From Gnomoniopsis sp. IMI 355080 (lineage: Eukaryota; Ascomycota; Sordariomycetes; Diaporthales; Gnomoniaceae), in contig JAPEVC010000034.1 in NCBI GenBank assembly GCA_027946555.1, positions 62,001-126,000 on the forward strand: 64,000 nt of DNA. The letters are read 5' to 3'. The translations under genes and the position numbers were made by a program. Below are positions 1 through 11,421 of this stretch, piece after piece. The notes under the pieces are model-generated. The model had not been told where the DNA came from. It did no database searches and saw only the letters and a program-made list of their open reading frames with translations. Position 1 is the stretch's first letter. Each line of letters opens with the position of its first letter.

Positions 1-1480
1 GAGTAGTACAAGCCTGGTACACCAGCGGACGTATAGGATAAGAAGTAGGCGAAATACTTCAGCCCAAGAGGCACTCTCCAAACAGCCAGCACGATGGCCG
101 AGAAGATTGTACCTCCCTGCATGACCGCGATCGCTTGCCACCGCTTGCCTTTCAGAAGTGGCGAATCGGACAACATACCGGCCACAACCTGAGTAACGAA
201 CCCGACAGCGTATTGGCCGGTTGGCCATACGTTTCTCTCGTAGACGGTGTGGTTCGTTGCCTTGAGGTAGAGCGAGAAGAAGGGTTGCTGGGTGGGGCAC
301 GAGGATTGCACAAAGAAATACGATATTCCCAAGACCCAGAATTGCCATGTGCCGAATATTCGTAGAATCTTCTTTCGATTCCACACAGAAGCTCCAAGCG
401 GCGTGTATCCATCGTTGACAAGGCGCTGGCGCGCGAATGCAGCCTCTTCCTTGGATATATAGAATGCCCGAGTGTTCTCCGGAAAATCAGGGTTGAAGAA
501 ATACCCTATCACGCCGACGGGAAGACTAATGATACCGCAGACAATGAACAACCATTGCCAGCCGTCGTGTCCGAGATTGCCGTCCAGATTCGTATATACT
601 GCCGCTTGCAGGTATCCTGAGAACATCGGCGCCAGGCATGCGGTCGAATAGAAAAGAGTGACACGCTTGGCCCTCTCGCTTTTTGTATACCAACTTGAGA
701 TGAGATAGATTATTGTGGGGAAGAAGGCACCTTCGCAAAGTCCGACGAGGAAGCGTATGGCATACAGCTATTTCTTTCTATCAGCTTGATTTTGATTCTT
801 CCAAATGTCTGGAGAAGGCTCATGGAGGCGAGTGACGGAAGTCACACAGAGCCTGAGAATTCGAACCAATCTGTTGAAATACTCAAAACTTTCAATCGGT
901 TTTTTGAGATTGGAAGTATGGCAATGAGGTTAACGGGAATTTACTAACCTGGGAAACCGTCTTCACAGATGCAGAGCAAAATGTAAATATAGCCCACAAT
1001 ACCTCAAGGGTCGGGATAATATAGGAAGGACGGATTTTAGTGACTAGCACTACAGCCGGTATCTGACTGAGAACGTAGCCGGCCGTGAAGACATTGCTGG
1101 CATAGGTCAAATCACTTCCGCCCATGTTGATGGCCTCCTGCATGCCTGAGACGTATGCATTGCTAATGTTGGCTATTGCATTTATCAGCGTTGCGTTCCA
1201 AGTATCGTAGCTCTACTGTAGTTGGCAACTCACCCTGGTCCAAATTTTTGCAGAAATATCCTAGGCAGGTGTATGTTAGAAGGAAAAAGTCTAATTTTCG
1301 CAGGAACCTTTTCTCGGCGGCCGGCTTGTCTGGGTCATCCCATATGTATCGCTGGACGGTACGCCAAGCCGAGTCATTGCTCTGTTTGTGTTCACTGATG
1401 GATGCTGTCTGAGAGGTCTCAGCCTGATCTGAGCTGCCATGCCATGCTTTTTCGGGTGCTGTGTTCGTTTCCGCGGACAT
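1..1480 (-). CDS. MFS transporter, anion:cation symporter family (Dal5/Liz1/Seo1-like), 3' end outside window
   Basis: Plasma-membrane major-facilitator transporter of the ACS family, which imports organic anions and vitamins (allantoate, nicotinate, pantothenate types); the substrate cannot be read from sequence. Three exons are visible: 1480-1234, 1172-949 and 767 to the window edge, with introns 1173-1233 and 768-948. The protein starts with a hydrophilic tail, then TM segments; the stretch NPDFPENTRAFYISKEEAA after the central TMs is typical of Fen2/Liz1/Seo1-type members, and LVGLCEGAFFPTIIYLISSW marks TM4. The ATG at 1480 is chosen because the longer frame to 1552 begins with GTG and has no other ATG, and the 1480 ATG has A at -3. 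The C-terminus lies left of the window. Its neighbours are two aromatic-type flavoenzymes, so an aromatic acid is a reasonable substrate guess (inference). Confidence 0.9.
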
Positions 1481-2222
1481 CTTGAGCCAAGGTAGTTCAA
1501 TGGATGCAACTCCAGATATGCCTGATGAACGGTCTCTGTACCAATGTGACACGGGCTTTTAGCTTCACAGATATAGTAGCTGTCTAATGAAATAACCACA
1601 TTATTATAAGACCAGCAGACTTTCCCTCAGCTTATCAAGACTAGGCGGCTAGGATGTATGGCGAGCGGTTAGATTTGCTGGTGATATTGCAGCCCCTGTT
1701 CAGTCTAGATGTCGCCATGCGCTTTGAATATGAGCCAAAGTTGCTTATCACGAGCTCGACGAGAGCCACGGCTGTCGCTGCCGTTGGGCGGGATGCAGCC
1801 AAGGCTCGACATAATTCAAACACTGCACCAAGGGAACGAAGTCGGATGACTGAAAATGAACAAGCAACTGTGACAGGGGAGGAAATGGCAATGTGAGGGG
1901 GATATGGCGAGATCTACGCTACTAGTTGTATGTGCATTTCAGTCGGGACCAGGTGCCGTCTTTGTTCTTGGGGAGGACAAATTGCGTGATTCCAGCTCGG
2001 TTGACTGAATGAGCAAACCAACGGAGCAACTAAAAGACAGCATTATCAAACAGCACAACTGGGCAACTTCACAGATTCAAGAATGATCGTGAGGACTGAC
2101 GTTGTAGAGCTCGTCAACTAGAAGAACGTGATAACTCTCTTGACACTGGCAGATTCAAAAGGACCTTGCAAACAAGTTATCGCGCGCTACTAGCTGGACC
2201 CATAGGCAGCATACGCCACGCT
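1481..2222. other. intergenic spacer
   Basis: This spacer holds the promoter of the leftward transporter gene and the 3' flank of the VAO-like gene. Short open frames here lack coding-like composition. I see no RNA gene or repeat. Confidence 0.5.
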
Positions 2223-4055
2223 TCAAGACCCATTAAGCGCGGGTTTCTGCTGTGGACCCAGCCTCGTCATGTCAGCATCGTCCTCTCCCAACTCCCATCC
2301 TCGACCTCGGAATCTATGAGGCCAGATACCGTTCTTTCCAGGAGCAAGCACCCCTTTGGGATCCAGAGCATCCTTGATCGTCTCATTGAATCGCAGCAAG
2401 GCTTGATCACCCCAGCTGTATGACCTCGCAATTTGGTCCGAAAATAGCAAATGTGTCCTGTATTCGCCGAAGCCCTTCTTTGCACACTCGGAAATCATCT
2501 CTCGCATCAACCTCACCGCACGGCTTTTTTGATCCGCATCACCTCGATCGTACACGATGTTTGCAATGTAGTGCATCTCCCTGCCAGCCACACACAAGGT
2601 GGGGAAGAGATCAAAGCCATACTTTATGTGAAGTTTAGCGATGATGTCGTGGAGCACCCGGGCTTCCTGGCCACATGTGGGCGCAATTGGTGAAAAAAAG
2701 AGATGGGCGCCGTTGGGAACCCAATTTAGCCAGTTCAACTCGGTTAGGACAGGGACTCCAGAGCAAACTAGGGCCCTTGAATGCAAGTAGTGAGATGTTG
2801 GGACATCCTCCGGGAGGAAAAAGCGTGTGCCAGGTATCTTAGTAAAGGCGGCCTTTATAATGTTGAGTTGGCTCTCGAGGGACTCCGGAGGCCCATATTG
2901 CGTCCCGTAAAAGACCCAGGAACACTCTCCGAGAGCAAGGTTCCCTGATGCTCTGGCGACCTCGTCCCTCGGAATAGGTCCATCTCCTTTCCAAAACTCA
3001 GATTTTGGTATACCCGTCACGTTCAGCTCCTGGATCACATGGCGAAGCTGTGGAATGTTGCCCAATATGCGCTGCTGAGCTAATGGCCGTATAATCTCCA
3101 CGATTTCCTCAAAGTCCTCGTCTCTTGGGAAAGTCAGGCAGTAGCTCTGGTGGCCAATTTCGGGCATAAGATGGAAGCCCATTTTAGTGACGATGCCAAA
3201 GTTGCTCTGAGAGAACATCCCCTCAACCGCCGGACCATATGCGTGCTGGAATGACTGCCAGGTAGGGTTGTCTGAGCCATCTGGACCGGGCATTGCGCCC
3301 ATTCCCGTGCGCAAGAGCTCACCGTTCGCGAGGACTATTTCCATTCCACAGTGATTGGCGAAGTGATCTCCATAGGGAGTGTATCCTACACCACGGTCAA
3401 TCGCGTTGCCGAGCACACTGCCTCCTCCAAGGTCAGGGGTATCAATCCACAGCGGGAGACCTCGTCTCTGAATCTCCTCGTACAGCCTGAAATACGTGAC
3501 TCCGGGCTCAACGACACAGCTGGCATTCTCGGCGTCGATATTCAAGATATCATGCATCCGTCGACCAAGGTCAATAACAACGCCACCTGGAACTCGTGGA
3601 GCTGCACCACCATACCCGAGATTGCGCCCTAGAGAGATTGGGTAGATGGGAATGGCATATTTGTTCGCCCAACGAACCACCTTTTGCACTTCGGACGTCG
3701 ATCCAGGATATACCAGGGCACTTGCCACGAGCTCGTCGTGTTCGATTATATGAAAGGCATCGTGCGTATTAGGTGACTCAATGTACCAGCCATCTTCAAG
3801 ACTGTCTGCATCATTCACAGCGACATTATCCGCGCCGATCTGGGCTTTGAGGTCTTGAATAGCTTCGTAGAAAATCTCGAGCGTTGTATCTGGGGGGAGG
3901 CGAAGTGTAGCCCGGCGTTTTTGCTGCGTTGGGAGTGTTCGACTTTTATACAGCAGGTTCTTGACTACTCCAGCTTCATGTGAGAGCCGTGCCGGACCAC
4001 CGGAGTAAACATCTTCGATCGTGGGAGGTGGTGTCAAGTCTCCGTCGGCAACCAT
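2223..4055 (-). CDS. vanillyl-alcohol oxidase/eugenol oxidase-like FAD enzyme
   Basis: Probable 4-hydroxybenzyl-type alcohol/4-alkylphenol oxidase of the VAO/PCMH flavoprotein family, oxidising para-substituted phenols with a probably covalently bound FAD. One exon gives about 610 aa (fungal VAO is about 560 aa). From the N-terminus there is a 40-residue extension, then a PCMH-type FAD domain with PISLGRNLGYGGAAPR (about residue 148) and PDLGGGSVLGNA (about 210), then the cap domain with GREMHYI (about 490) and GEYRTHLLF (about 530). By comparison with Penicillium VAO these include the Tyr (DGWYIE) and Tyr-Arg pair that bind the phenolate, the Asp near flavin N5, and a His in the segment that carries covalent FAD; exact His assignment needs an alignment. 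The longer frame to 4130 begins with TTG, so the first ATG at 4055 is used; an upstream exon is possible. Divergent from the monooxygenase at 4645. Confidence 0.9.
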   Translation of the reverse strand: MVADGDLTPPPTIEDVYSGGPARLSHEAGVVKNLLYKSRTLPTQQKRRATLRLPPDTTLEIFYEAIQDLKAQIGADNVAVNDADSLEDGWYIESPNTHDAFHIIEHDELVASALVYPGSTSEVQKVVRWANKYAIPIYPISLGRNLGYGGAAPRVPGGVVIDLGRRMHDILNIDAENASCVVEPGVTYFRLYEEIQRRGLPLWIDTPDLGGGSVLGNAIDRGVGYTPYGDHFANHCGMEIVLANGELLRTGMGAMPGPDGSDNPTWQSFQHAYGPAVEGMFSQSNFGIVTKMGFHLMPEIGHQSYCLTFPRDEDFEEIVEIIRPLAQQRILGNIPQLRHVIQELNVTGIPKSEFWKGDGPIPRDEVARASGNLALGECSWVFYGTQYGPPESLESQLNIIKAAFTKIPGTRFFLPEDVPTSHYLHSRALVCSGVPVLTELNWLNWVPNGAHLFFSPIAPTCGQEARVLHDIIAKLHIKYGFDLFPTLCVAGREMHYIANIVYDRGDADQKSRAVRLMREMISECAKKGFGEYRTHLLFSDQIARSYSWGDQALLRFNETIKDALDPKGVLAPGKNGIWPHRFRGRGWELGEDDADMTRLGPQQKPALNGS

Positions 4056-4644
4056 ATTTGCAAGTTGAGTAACGAAAGCTTGTATGCCCAGGTGTGTGTA
4101 AGAATGAATTGCGATTTCAGTATTTTGCAAACCCTTGTAGAATAATCAACAGTAGCGGAGGGCGGGAGGCGCGATAGCCACAAAGACTATACCTACCAAA
4201 CTTGTATGTCCCAAACTTGACAATTCGCCTCAGGCCGGGGGGATGTTTCTCCACCGGGAATATACTGGCAGGATGATTGCTGTCTCCAAGTGGTCGCTGT
4301 AGGTAGTCCTTTTGTCGTCTCCAACATCGAGACTCTGGCACCCATAATCACCTCCCGTGACGGGTCGGCTCCAAATCTCCGCCCCGAAGCAGCGTAGTCA
4401 GCGGGGTACACAAACGCGAGTCCTCGGTAGATCATCATGCGCTCGACTACGGTAGGCTTCTCTGATGTGTTCGGGGTCCTGCATCTCAGGTGACATGTTT
4501 TCAGGGCTTGTGCAGCTGTATTGTCAGGGTCCCGGGTGACCGTGATTTCGTCCAATTTACATCGCCCACCGAGTTCATGAGGAATCAAAGGTCTCCTCCC
4601 TGGCTGTTTTCTTTCTCAAGCCACTTCTACTCGAGATTGCTAAT
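4056..4644. other. divergent promoter region
   Basis: This is the shared upstream region of the VAO-like gene (minus) and the monooxygenase (plus). The minus strand keeps a coding-like open stretch at about 4193-4588 that I could not splice in frame to the VAO gene; it could be an unrecognised 5' exon. Confidence 0.4.
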
Positions 4645-6118
4645 ATGGCCACCGTGGATGAAGAGTCGAGTCGCATCAAGGGTTAGTGATCAAAGGCAGC
4701 TACACATCTCGAAATGATAGAACTGACCCGATTTCAGTGATTGTGATTGGTGCTGGGCTAGGAGGGTGTGCGACAGCCTTGGCTATGAAACATCATGGAC
4801 ACGACGTTGCCGTTTACGAGAAACTGACGTCTTTCCGCCGGCTAGGCGACTCTTTGGGCTTGGGAGAAAACGCTTTGAAGTTGCTCCGGCGATGGGGCGG
4901 TGATCATCTGTATTTCTCGTTGACGTCCATCGGAAACCAATCGGAAGACATGCAGATCCGGAGGTGGCAAGATGGCAAGATTCTGGCTCAGCAGCCGTTG
5001 ATGGACATGGCTGGACATATAGGGCACCGTGGTGACTACCATGAGGCCTTTTTGCAGGGTGTGAGGGACGCTGGCATCCCGATCAACATGGGCAGCGAAG
5101 TTATGAGCTTTAAAGAGGGTAGCGCCACCAGGGGAAGGCCCAATGTAACTTTCCGGGACGGCACGGTTGAGGAAGCAGACGTGATAGTGGGCGCTGATGG
5201 AATCAAGTCTCGAGCGCGGGAACTTGTTCTTGGGTTCTCGGATGCTCCCAAGAGCAGCGGCTATTCCTGTTGGAGAGCATATTTCCCCGGTGAACACCTA
5301 AGAGAAGACCCGTTGTGTCGTGACTTTGTGGACCACGACTGCGTCAATATTTGGATCGGTGAAGACACACATCTGGTACAGAATACTCTCCGTGATGGCA
5401 AGGAGTTCAACTGGATTATCACTCGCAAGCTATCCCACGAGGCCGATATGGAGATCAAAGAGTCTTGGTCACAAGAGGGAGACTTGAAAGACGTGCTTGC
5501 CCACATTTCGAACCTGGATCCCACGATTGCAGCGGCGATCAAGAAAACTCCATCTTTACTGGACTGGAAGATTTGCTACAGGGATCCTCTACCCACTTGG
5601 GTGTCGAAGAGCCACAAGATCGCTCTTCTTGGTGACAGTTGCCACCCACATCTTCCAACCTCCGCTCAGGGAGCAAGCCAAGCAACAGAAAGTGCGGCTG
5701 TTCTAGCCGTTTGCCTCAAGCTCGCGGGGAAAGATCAGATCCCGTTAGCAGTAAGTCGATCTCTGCTTTTGACATCTGACAGGTGGATTTAGTTCTGCAC
5801 TAACAGTGGACTTTCTTGGGCTAGACGCGGGTCTATGAGAAGATCAGGTTTGGACGGACGCGCCAAAGCCAAACAGCTGGGGTGGATCTGCGCGACCGGT
5901 GGCACAACGCTTTGAAGAACCTCGACAAAGGAGTGAATATCGATCCGGACTCTGTCAAAATGCGCAACAGATGGTTGTACGCTTATGATGCTGAGGCGGA
6001 TACAGTGGCAAGATGGGAGGAAGTATCGGCTACGGTGGCGAGAGAGCTGCAGACAGGCCAGATTACGCCGTTGTGTGACGCCGTTCCGCGAAAGTCAACG
6101 ATGAATGGCTCAAAGTGA
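4645..6118 (+). CDS. FAD-dependent monooxygenase, salicylate hydroxylase-like
   Basis: Group A flavoprotein aromatic hydroxylase (NAD(P)H and O2 dependent); the substrate is probably a small phenolic acid (family inference). Exons are 4645-4681, 4738-5750 and 5825-6118, with introns of 56 and 74 nt, giving 447 aa. The short first exon adds the N-terminus and completes the Rossmann motif VIVIGAGLGGCATALA at about residues 13-28. The DG motif VGADGIKSRAR is near residue 175, and the second FAD motif ALLGDSCHPHLPTSAQGA is near 320. The start was chosen because the open frame at 4686 begins with GTG inside the first intron, while the ATG at 4645 splices in frame. Divergent from the VAO-like oxidase; together with the transporter they look like one catabolic group. 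Confidence 0.9.
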
Positions 6119-6404
6119 GGGTGCTTTATGAGAGCCCTACTTTAGAACCTACCTATTCTTAGGCAGAGCTACTTTGGCCTCCAGCTGTGACGATATATGT
6201 AGATCGGCGCCCGGAATCGATAAATGATCCATGACATCCATTACACTAGAACCATTACACTAGAAAGGTTTTGCACGACTGTCTGCCCCAGCTCTGCAGA
6301 CATCAACCTTAAGGTATGTTCTGAGTATATGAACCTTCTCACATGACCAGGCTTTCGGCACGATCAAACATCCAAACATACGTATTCATTAAGACCATGA
6401 GAAG

Positions 6405-7005
6405 ATGTTGCCTCCTTCTTTACTTCTGATAACCGTATTCGCTCTGGTGACCGGTGCTTCACCGGCACCTGCTGCCCAAGCCGTATCGAGCTCTACCACT
6501 CAGCTTTCATCCCCACCAGGTCAGTAAATTTCGTGGCATACTCCATCAAACAAGAACCTGGTACAAAGTCAAGTCGGCTGACATACTTGCAGTGGGTCCG
6601 GACGGCCATCCTCGCCCAGGATGTACGCACTCGTCGGACTGCTGGGACTGGGCGGATGGACAGTGCAATCACTCGCAAGATTCGGGCCTCCTCGTCAAGT
6701 CCTACTGTTTCAACGAATACTGCTATGTGCTCTGCCCGCCAGCCTTACCAACCAGCACGCTTACTGCCTCTGTCACATCAGGATTCAGTACAAGCACTTT
6801 TACTGATGGCGGCAATCTCAAGACCACCAAGTGGAAGCCTGGCATGCCGCCTCCGTCGGGCCAGCCCCCAGTTGAAACATGGCCAACAATCTCTGCTCCG
6901 GGCGCAAAGCCAACACTTGCGGGCGACTGGCCCCCGACGTCATGGGAAAGGCCCACGTTCACGCACAATATTGTACAGCATACCAATACAGCACCGCAAA
7001 TCTAG
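6405..7005 (+). CDS. small secreted six-cysteine protein with proline/threonine-rich tail
   Basis: Unrecognised family. Exons 6405-6519 and 6593-7005 (intron 73 nt) give 175 aa. Residues 1-22 form a signal peptide (hydrophobic LLLITVFALVTGA, then ASPAPA). After an S/T-rich linker lies a compact cysteine module with six Cys over about 38 residues (spacing CX5CX7C then CX4CX3C), rich in Trp, Asp and Tyr. The last 80 residues are Pro/Thr/Gly-rich without cysteines, resembling a linker or wall-associated tail. There is no GPI-like hydrophobic C-terminus. It could be an effector-like or cell-wall protein. The gene lies 286 bp downstream of the monooxygenase on the same strand, with nothing to link function. 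Confidence 0.75.
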
Positions 7006-7382
7006 TCAGGAAGACAGTGACGAGAATCTCGGCTATCCGCTAGGATTATGTGGAGGCCACCGGAGAGCGAGCGAAAAAGCCTTCCGCCCATGGACATGGT
7101 AGGTAAGACTGCAAGGTGCCAATGGCCATCACGTTCGAGCTTGGCCATTTGAGAGCAAGAGGTCGGAGTTGAAAAGTTTATTATCGGTATTAATCTGGTT
7201 TGTCCACAAGTCGGAAAGAAGAATCATTAACAATTGCTATCATATCCATAATCTATACTCTAGGTGATAAAATGCTAGCTTTACACAAAAGGAATGCGCC
7301 CAGTTGAGGTCAGTAGAATGCTATCCAGAACGCAATGAGAAGCGCCCGGAAGGGTGCATGACCAAAATCACTCGCTTCAAGA
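7006..7382. other. convergent 3' spacer
   Basis: Spacer between the convergent small secreted protein gene and the M28 peptidase gene. It should contain both 3' UTRs; nothing else is visible. Confidence 0.5.
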
Positions 7383-9009
7383 TTACCAGAAGAGGCGACT
7401 ACCACGGTATTTGGCCTTCTCCGCGTACTTGTTGGATGTCTGCAGCGTAGATGGACCACGCTCGGGAAATCCTTTAAATGACGCAGCATAGGTGGCGACC
7501 GAGTGGGCGACAAGCTTGGTGTTGAGTTCCCACGCCGTCATGTTGTTGTTGCCTACATTGTCGCACAGCTGGTGGTAGCACGGATCATACCATTCACCAT
7601 CTTTCCCGCCAAACAGCTCAACCTCTTCCTTGGTCTTGACGCCTTCGGCACCGGTTGCAATGCCACCTGCAGGAATACCGGCCCTGATGAACCCATCGTA
7701 GTCACTTCGTCCGTCGAAGGGGATGAACGTATAGTTGAGGTCGTGCGCCTCGTACCAATCGACGTAGAGGTTTCTCAGCTCCTCGGACCCGGTGGGAGAC
7801 TCGTCGTTAGTTGCATTGTAAATCTGGTAGGCAAAATTCGGACTAGCCAGCATGTCGTAGTCCATGAAAAGCCGGATTTTCAGGTTGTCCTCTTCTGGAA
7901 GGGTCGAGGCATAGTAGTTGGAGCCAAGTAGTCCTTCCTCTTCACCAGACCACCAGCCGAAGCGCACACAGTTTTTGACGCTGAATTTGGTAAGTGCCGC
8001 AGCGATTTCGATAAGCGAAAGGGTACCGGATCCGTCGTCGTTGATACCCGGTCCCTCAGCCACGCTGTCGGAGTGTGCACCCAGCATCACGCAGTTGTCA
8101 GGGTCGCCCTCGGTTGTCTGAATCACGATGTTGTCTGTAACGATCGTTTGGACCTCCCCATCAATGTACGCAATCGCATCAACGGCTGTACCATCCGTGA
8201 GCTTCTTGATGATCGGCTCGGCCTCGATTAGATCGATGCCGAAAGTTGCCACATGGTCATCTTCGGGAGTTCCCATCGTGCCATGAACTGAGCCTTTCTC
8301 GTTGTTGTACACAACAGCAGCGACGGCTCCGGCCCGGCCAGCGTGAGCAGACTTGTCACCGAAAGCACAGCTGCCGCGACGTATCAGAGCGATATTGCCC
8401 TTGACGTCAGCAGGGTAGTCCTCAGCAGAGCAGCCGTCACCATTGACGAGGACCAAGTCGCCGTGGACTGGTTCCTTGTCCTTGGTTGGGGGAGTCAGGC
8501 TGAAGGGCGAGGCGGACTTGGAGACCTCATCACCGAGCACAAGCCGATATTCGGCGACGTGGCCTGAGTATGCTGGGAAGGGCTGCGTGATGACCTTATA
8601 GTAATCCCCGAGTTTGGTGATGGCATCCTGGATATACTTGAGAGTCGCGACGTGGCCTGCAAACATGTAAGTCAAGCTCAGTGCGGCGAGAATCACTCTT
8701 ACAAGCGTAAGAGGGTTCGATGCCAGGTTTGGGCTCACCTTTGCTGCCTATCACTCGCGTAGGACGATTGTAGTCATCATGGCTAAGTTCAGCGATCTCA
8801 AAGAGCTCCTTTGCCCTGGCCAAGAGCCGATCGCCCGAGATGGCGGCTTGTAATTCTTCGCTGTCGACCAGCGACTTGCCCGAAGACTGTGTCAGTGATG
8901 TCTGTAGTGAGTCGCCGACAAGAGGCTGCTGAACGGCGGATGCAATGCTGTTATAGGGAAGGAGGCTGATTGCGGATACCAAGAGGTATACGCGTTTGAG
9001 TCCAGCCAT
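7383..9009 (-). CDS. M28 zinc aminopeptidase with PA domain (aminopeptidase Y/Lap2-like)
   Basis: Zinc exopeptidase removing N-terminal residues from peptides; secreted or vacuolar. Exons 9009-8739 and 8656-7383 (intron 82 nt) give 514 aa. The signal peptide is residues 1-22 (LKRVYLLVSAISLLPY). A protease-associated domain sits at about 150-235 (CSAEDYPADVKGNIALIRRG). The M28 metal ligands are all present: His in GAHSDSVAEG and Asp in NDDGSG (about 280-290), Glu-Glu in SGEEEGLLG (about 331), Asp in MDYDML (about 358) and His in CYHQLCDN (about 450). The start at 9009 is chosen over an in-frame ATG at 9066 because it places the signal peptide at the N-terminus. Convergent with the gene at 6405; divergent from the F-box gene. 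Confidence 0.93.
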
Positions 9010-9562
9010 GGTGATTTGTGTTGTGAAGTTGATGATGTTGATGTTGAGGTTGTTGTCTGTTGTCATGGGACGGAGATTATCTTGATAAGTAACATGTCAC
9101 ACGCACGCTGGCACGAGCACCGGACACGCTCGCAGGGATAGCCCAGGAGATTGACAAGGATGGTGGAGTACTGACTAAGGTAAGGTACTTAGTACGGTAG
9201 ACAGCCCCAAGACATGTCCTATTCTCAAGTCGAGATATTGATTCATAAAATCTGCAACTCCTTCTACCAGACCTGAGACGAGAACAATAAGACGTGGAGC
9301 ATCTAAAATCTAAGCCCGGCAAAGATGTCGTGCGTTGATTTGGCCATATCTCAGTCAAGGCTCAAATACCTCGAGTATAAAAATCCCAAAGTATGTCCAA
9401 GACTACCCCATTCGGCTAGCGCTCTTCTATGTCATCATCTAACAGCAGGAAGCAACGTCACTCACTGCTTCACTGTTCAGCAGAATATCTAAGAGTCGTC
9501 CTTTAATCTGGGCAAACTGTTGTAGTAGAGCCTCCTTGAATCTAGGGTGAAAGGTTTGCACC
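9010..9562. other. divergent promoter region
   Basis: Upstream region shared by the M28 peptidase (minus) and the F-box gene (plus). It contains TACCT/AGGTA-type words around 9175-9195. No gene seen. Confidence 0.5.
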
Positions 9563-11421
9563 ATGGTGTCCATTCAGCTTCTCGACTTACCAGATGAGCT
9601 TCTGGGACTCATCATCTACCAGCTCCTTGATGCCAGAGACACCGTCACTTTCGGCCTAGTCAACAAACGGGTGTGGTTGCTGGTGGCCAATTCTCCTGTC
9701 TGGCGTCGACACTGCCTGTCCACCTGGAACAGCTGGGACGCCAGGCACGACCTTGACAGCAAACTTTCAGGGCCTCCTCTCCAGACGGATTGGCGATCAC
9801 TTTACTTTGAGCGGGTACAGACAGACCGCCGAGCGGGGGACCTATTCGAGTCATTACTAGCCACGCAGCAGGCTCGCGCTTCGCGCATACATGAGCTGGC
9901 AACCCTCGGTGCTGACGTTCAAGATTTCCTCATTCGATTGTGGAAGCACACGCCCAATGATGCCGACGACGTACTCGCTCGGCGTTGGCATGCCGAGGCC
10001 ATCCTCAGCTTGAAAGGTCGTCATCAAGCGGTCAACGTCTGGAGCAGACTCCGCGCTGGTGAATATGTGGAGCTTGAGGATGCGCTTGGTGCTTATGACA
10101 AGTTTGTCCTGGGATGTGCACCAGGGGTAGAGGCGCTGAAATCTAATCTAGACGGCATCGCGGCCGCCATTCGGGAGGGCACGTCGGACTTCGACAGCCT
10201 CACGATCCGTCAGAAAGCCATCCGTATTTCGGAACATCTCAGATCGAAGGGCGTCGTTGGGATTTCTGATGCGGAGGAATACCATGCCCTGCGGAACAAT
10301 TTCATTAGCCTGGCTCTGACTGCCACCGACGAGGATAGAAGGGGTTGTCTACCGCTGCAGTCCGTAGCGATCTACTGCGCCGTTTCCCGACGGCTAGGCG
10401 TCGATGCGCGGCCTTCGAACTTCCCACGCCATGTCCATGCCGTCGTCTCGGCGCCAGCTGACATCTCACTGGATGGAGAACCTCGATCAGATGATGTCAG
10501 TCCCGAGTCGGAGACTGAGATGATGCATGTGGACCCGTTCCGCCACAACGAAGAGGTTGCTCAGGGGGACCTGCTCGCACAGCTCTCACAAATCGGCGTG
10601 CCACCCCATCGATACGCCGAATTTCTCGGGCCTGCCAACGAACTCGAGATGGTACTACGTACGGGGCGCAATATCCTTGTCTCTGTGGATGGACTGCGTA
10701 TGCCCGGCGAGGAAGTGCCTGGCACCGAAGATGGCGAACAGCAGCCTGATCCAGACGCTGCCAAGTATGCTGCACTCTGGTCTCTCTTCATTCAGGGTGA
10801 TAGCGACCCTGTCATGGCCACCACCCGCCGCCGTCAAGCCACGCGTTACCTGCTGGAAAAATTGCAGAACGACTATCCGCAAGATGTCGACATGTACGCA
10901 GAGACAGCGCCGCGGCTTCTCGAGGGGCTGCCTGAGCATCCCCTTGTTTTGCAGCTTATACAGCGGCTTATAGCTGCCGGGAGGGAGGCAAAAACTCCAG
11001 TGACCCGACCAGCTCCCGACGCTGACCCGGTTCAACACCGTATTGGAACGTACTTCGAGCACAAGCGGTACGGCTACCGCGGTTTCATCGTTGGCTGGAA
11101 CCCGAATTGTGCGGCAACTGCGAGCTGGATCACGCAGATGCGGGTGGATGACCTGCCGAGGGGAAGGGACCAGCCATTTTACAACATCGTGTGAGCGACC
11201 GGTACATTCGAGGCCTGGCGCGGTGGACAAGATAGCTGACAATTTCCTGTTACAGTGCCGCCGACAAAAGCAGCCGCTATGTGGCCGAGGAAAACATTAC
11301 GCCACTTCCGGGTCCACCACCGCAGTCGCTGTTGCGTCTTGCTGGCAGATTCTTCAAGCGGTGGGATGAGGGAGTAGGTCGATTTGTTAGCAATATTCGA
11401 GACGAGTACCCTCAAGACTGA
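9563..11421 (+). CDS. F-box protein with SirB1/transglutaminase-like and YccV/HspQ domains (FBXO21-type)
   Basis: Probable substrate receptor of an SCF ubiquitin ligase. Exons 9563-11190 and 11256-11421 (intron 65 nt) give 597 aa. The F-box is at residues 4-50 (LLDLPDELLGLIIYQLLDAR). A SirB1/Transglut_core2 region follows at about 216-300 (DAEEYHALRNNFISLAL, then CLPLQSVAIYCAVSRRLGV). The C-terminal YccV/hemimethylated-DNA-binding-like domain is at about 490-565 (GTYFEHKRYGYRGFIVGW); the splice joins NIV to AADKSSRYVAEENI, which completes it. This three-part order matches animal FBXO21 and its fungal counterparts. The ATG has a strong context (CACCATGG). The substrate is unknown. Confidence 0.92.

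Noticed and set aside
840..880. Minus-strand GGTTCGAAT resembling a tRNA T-loop
   Set aside because: The flanking bases form no T-stem or acceptor stem; the site is inside an intron of the MFS gene.
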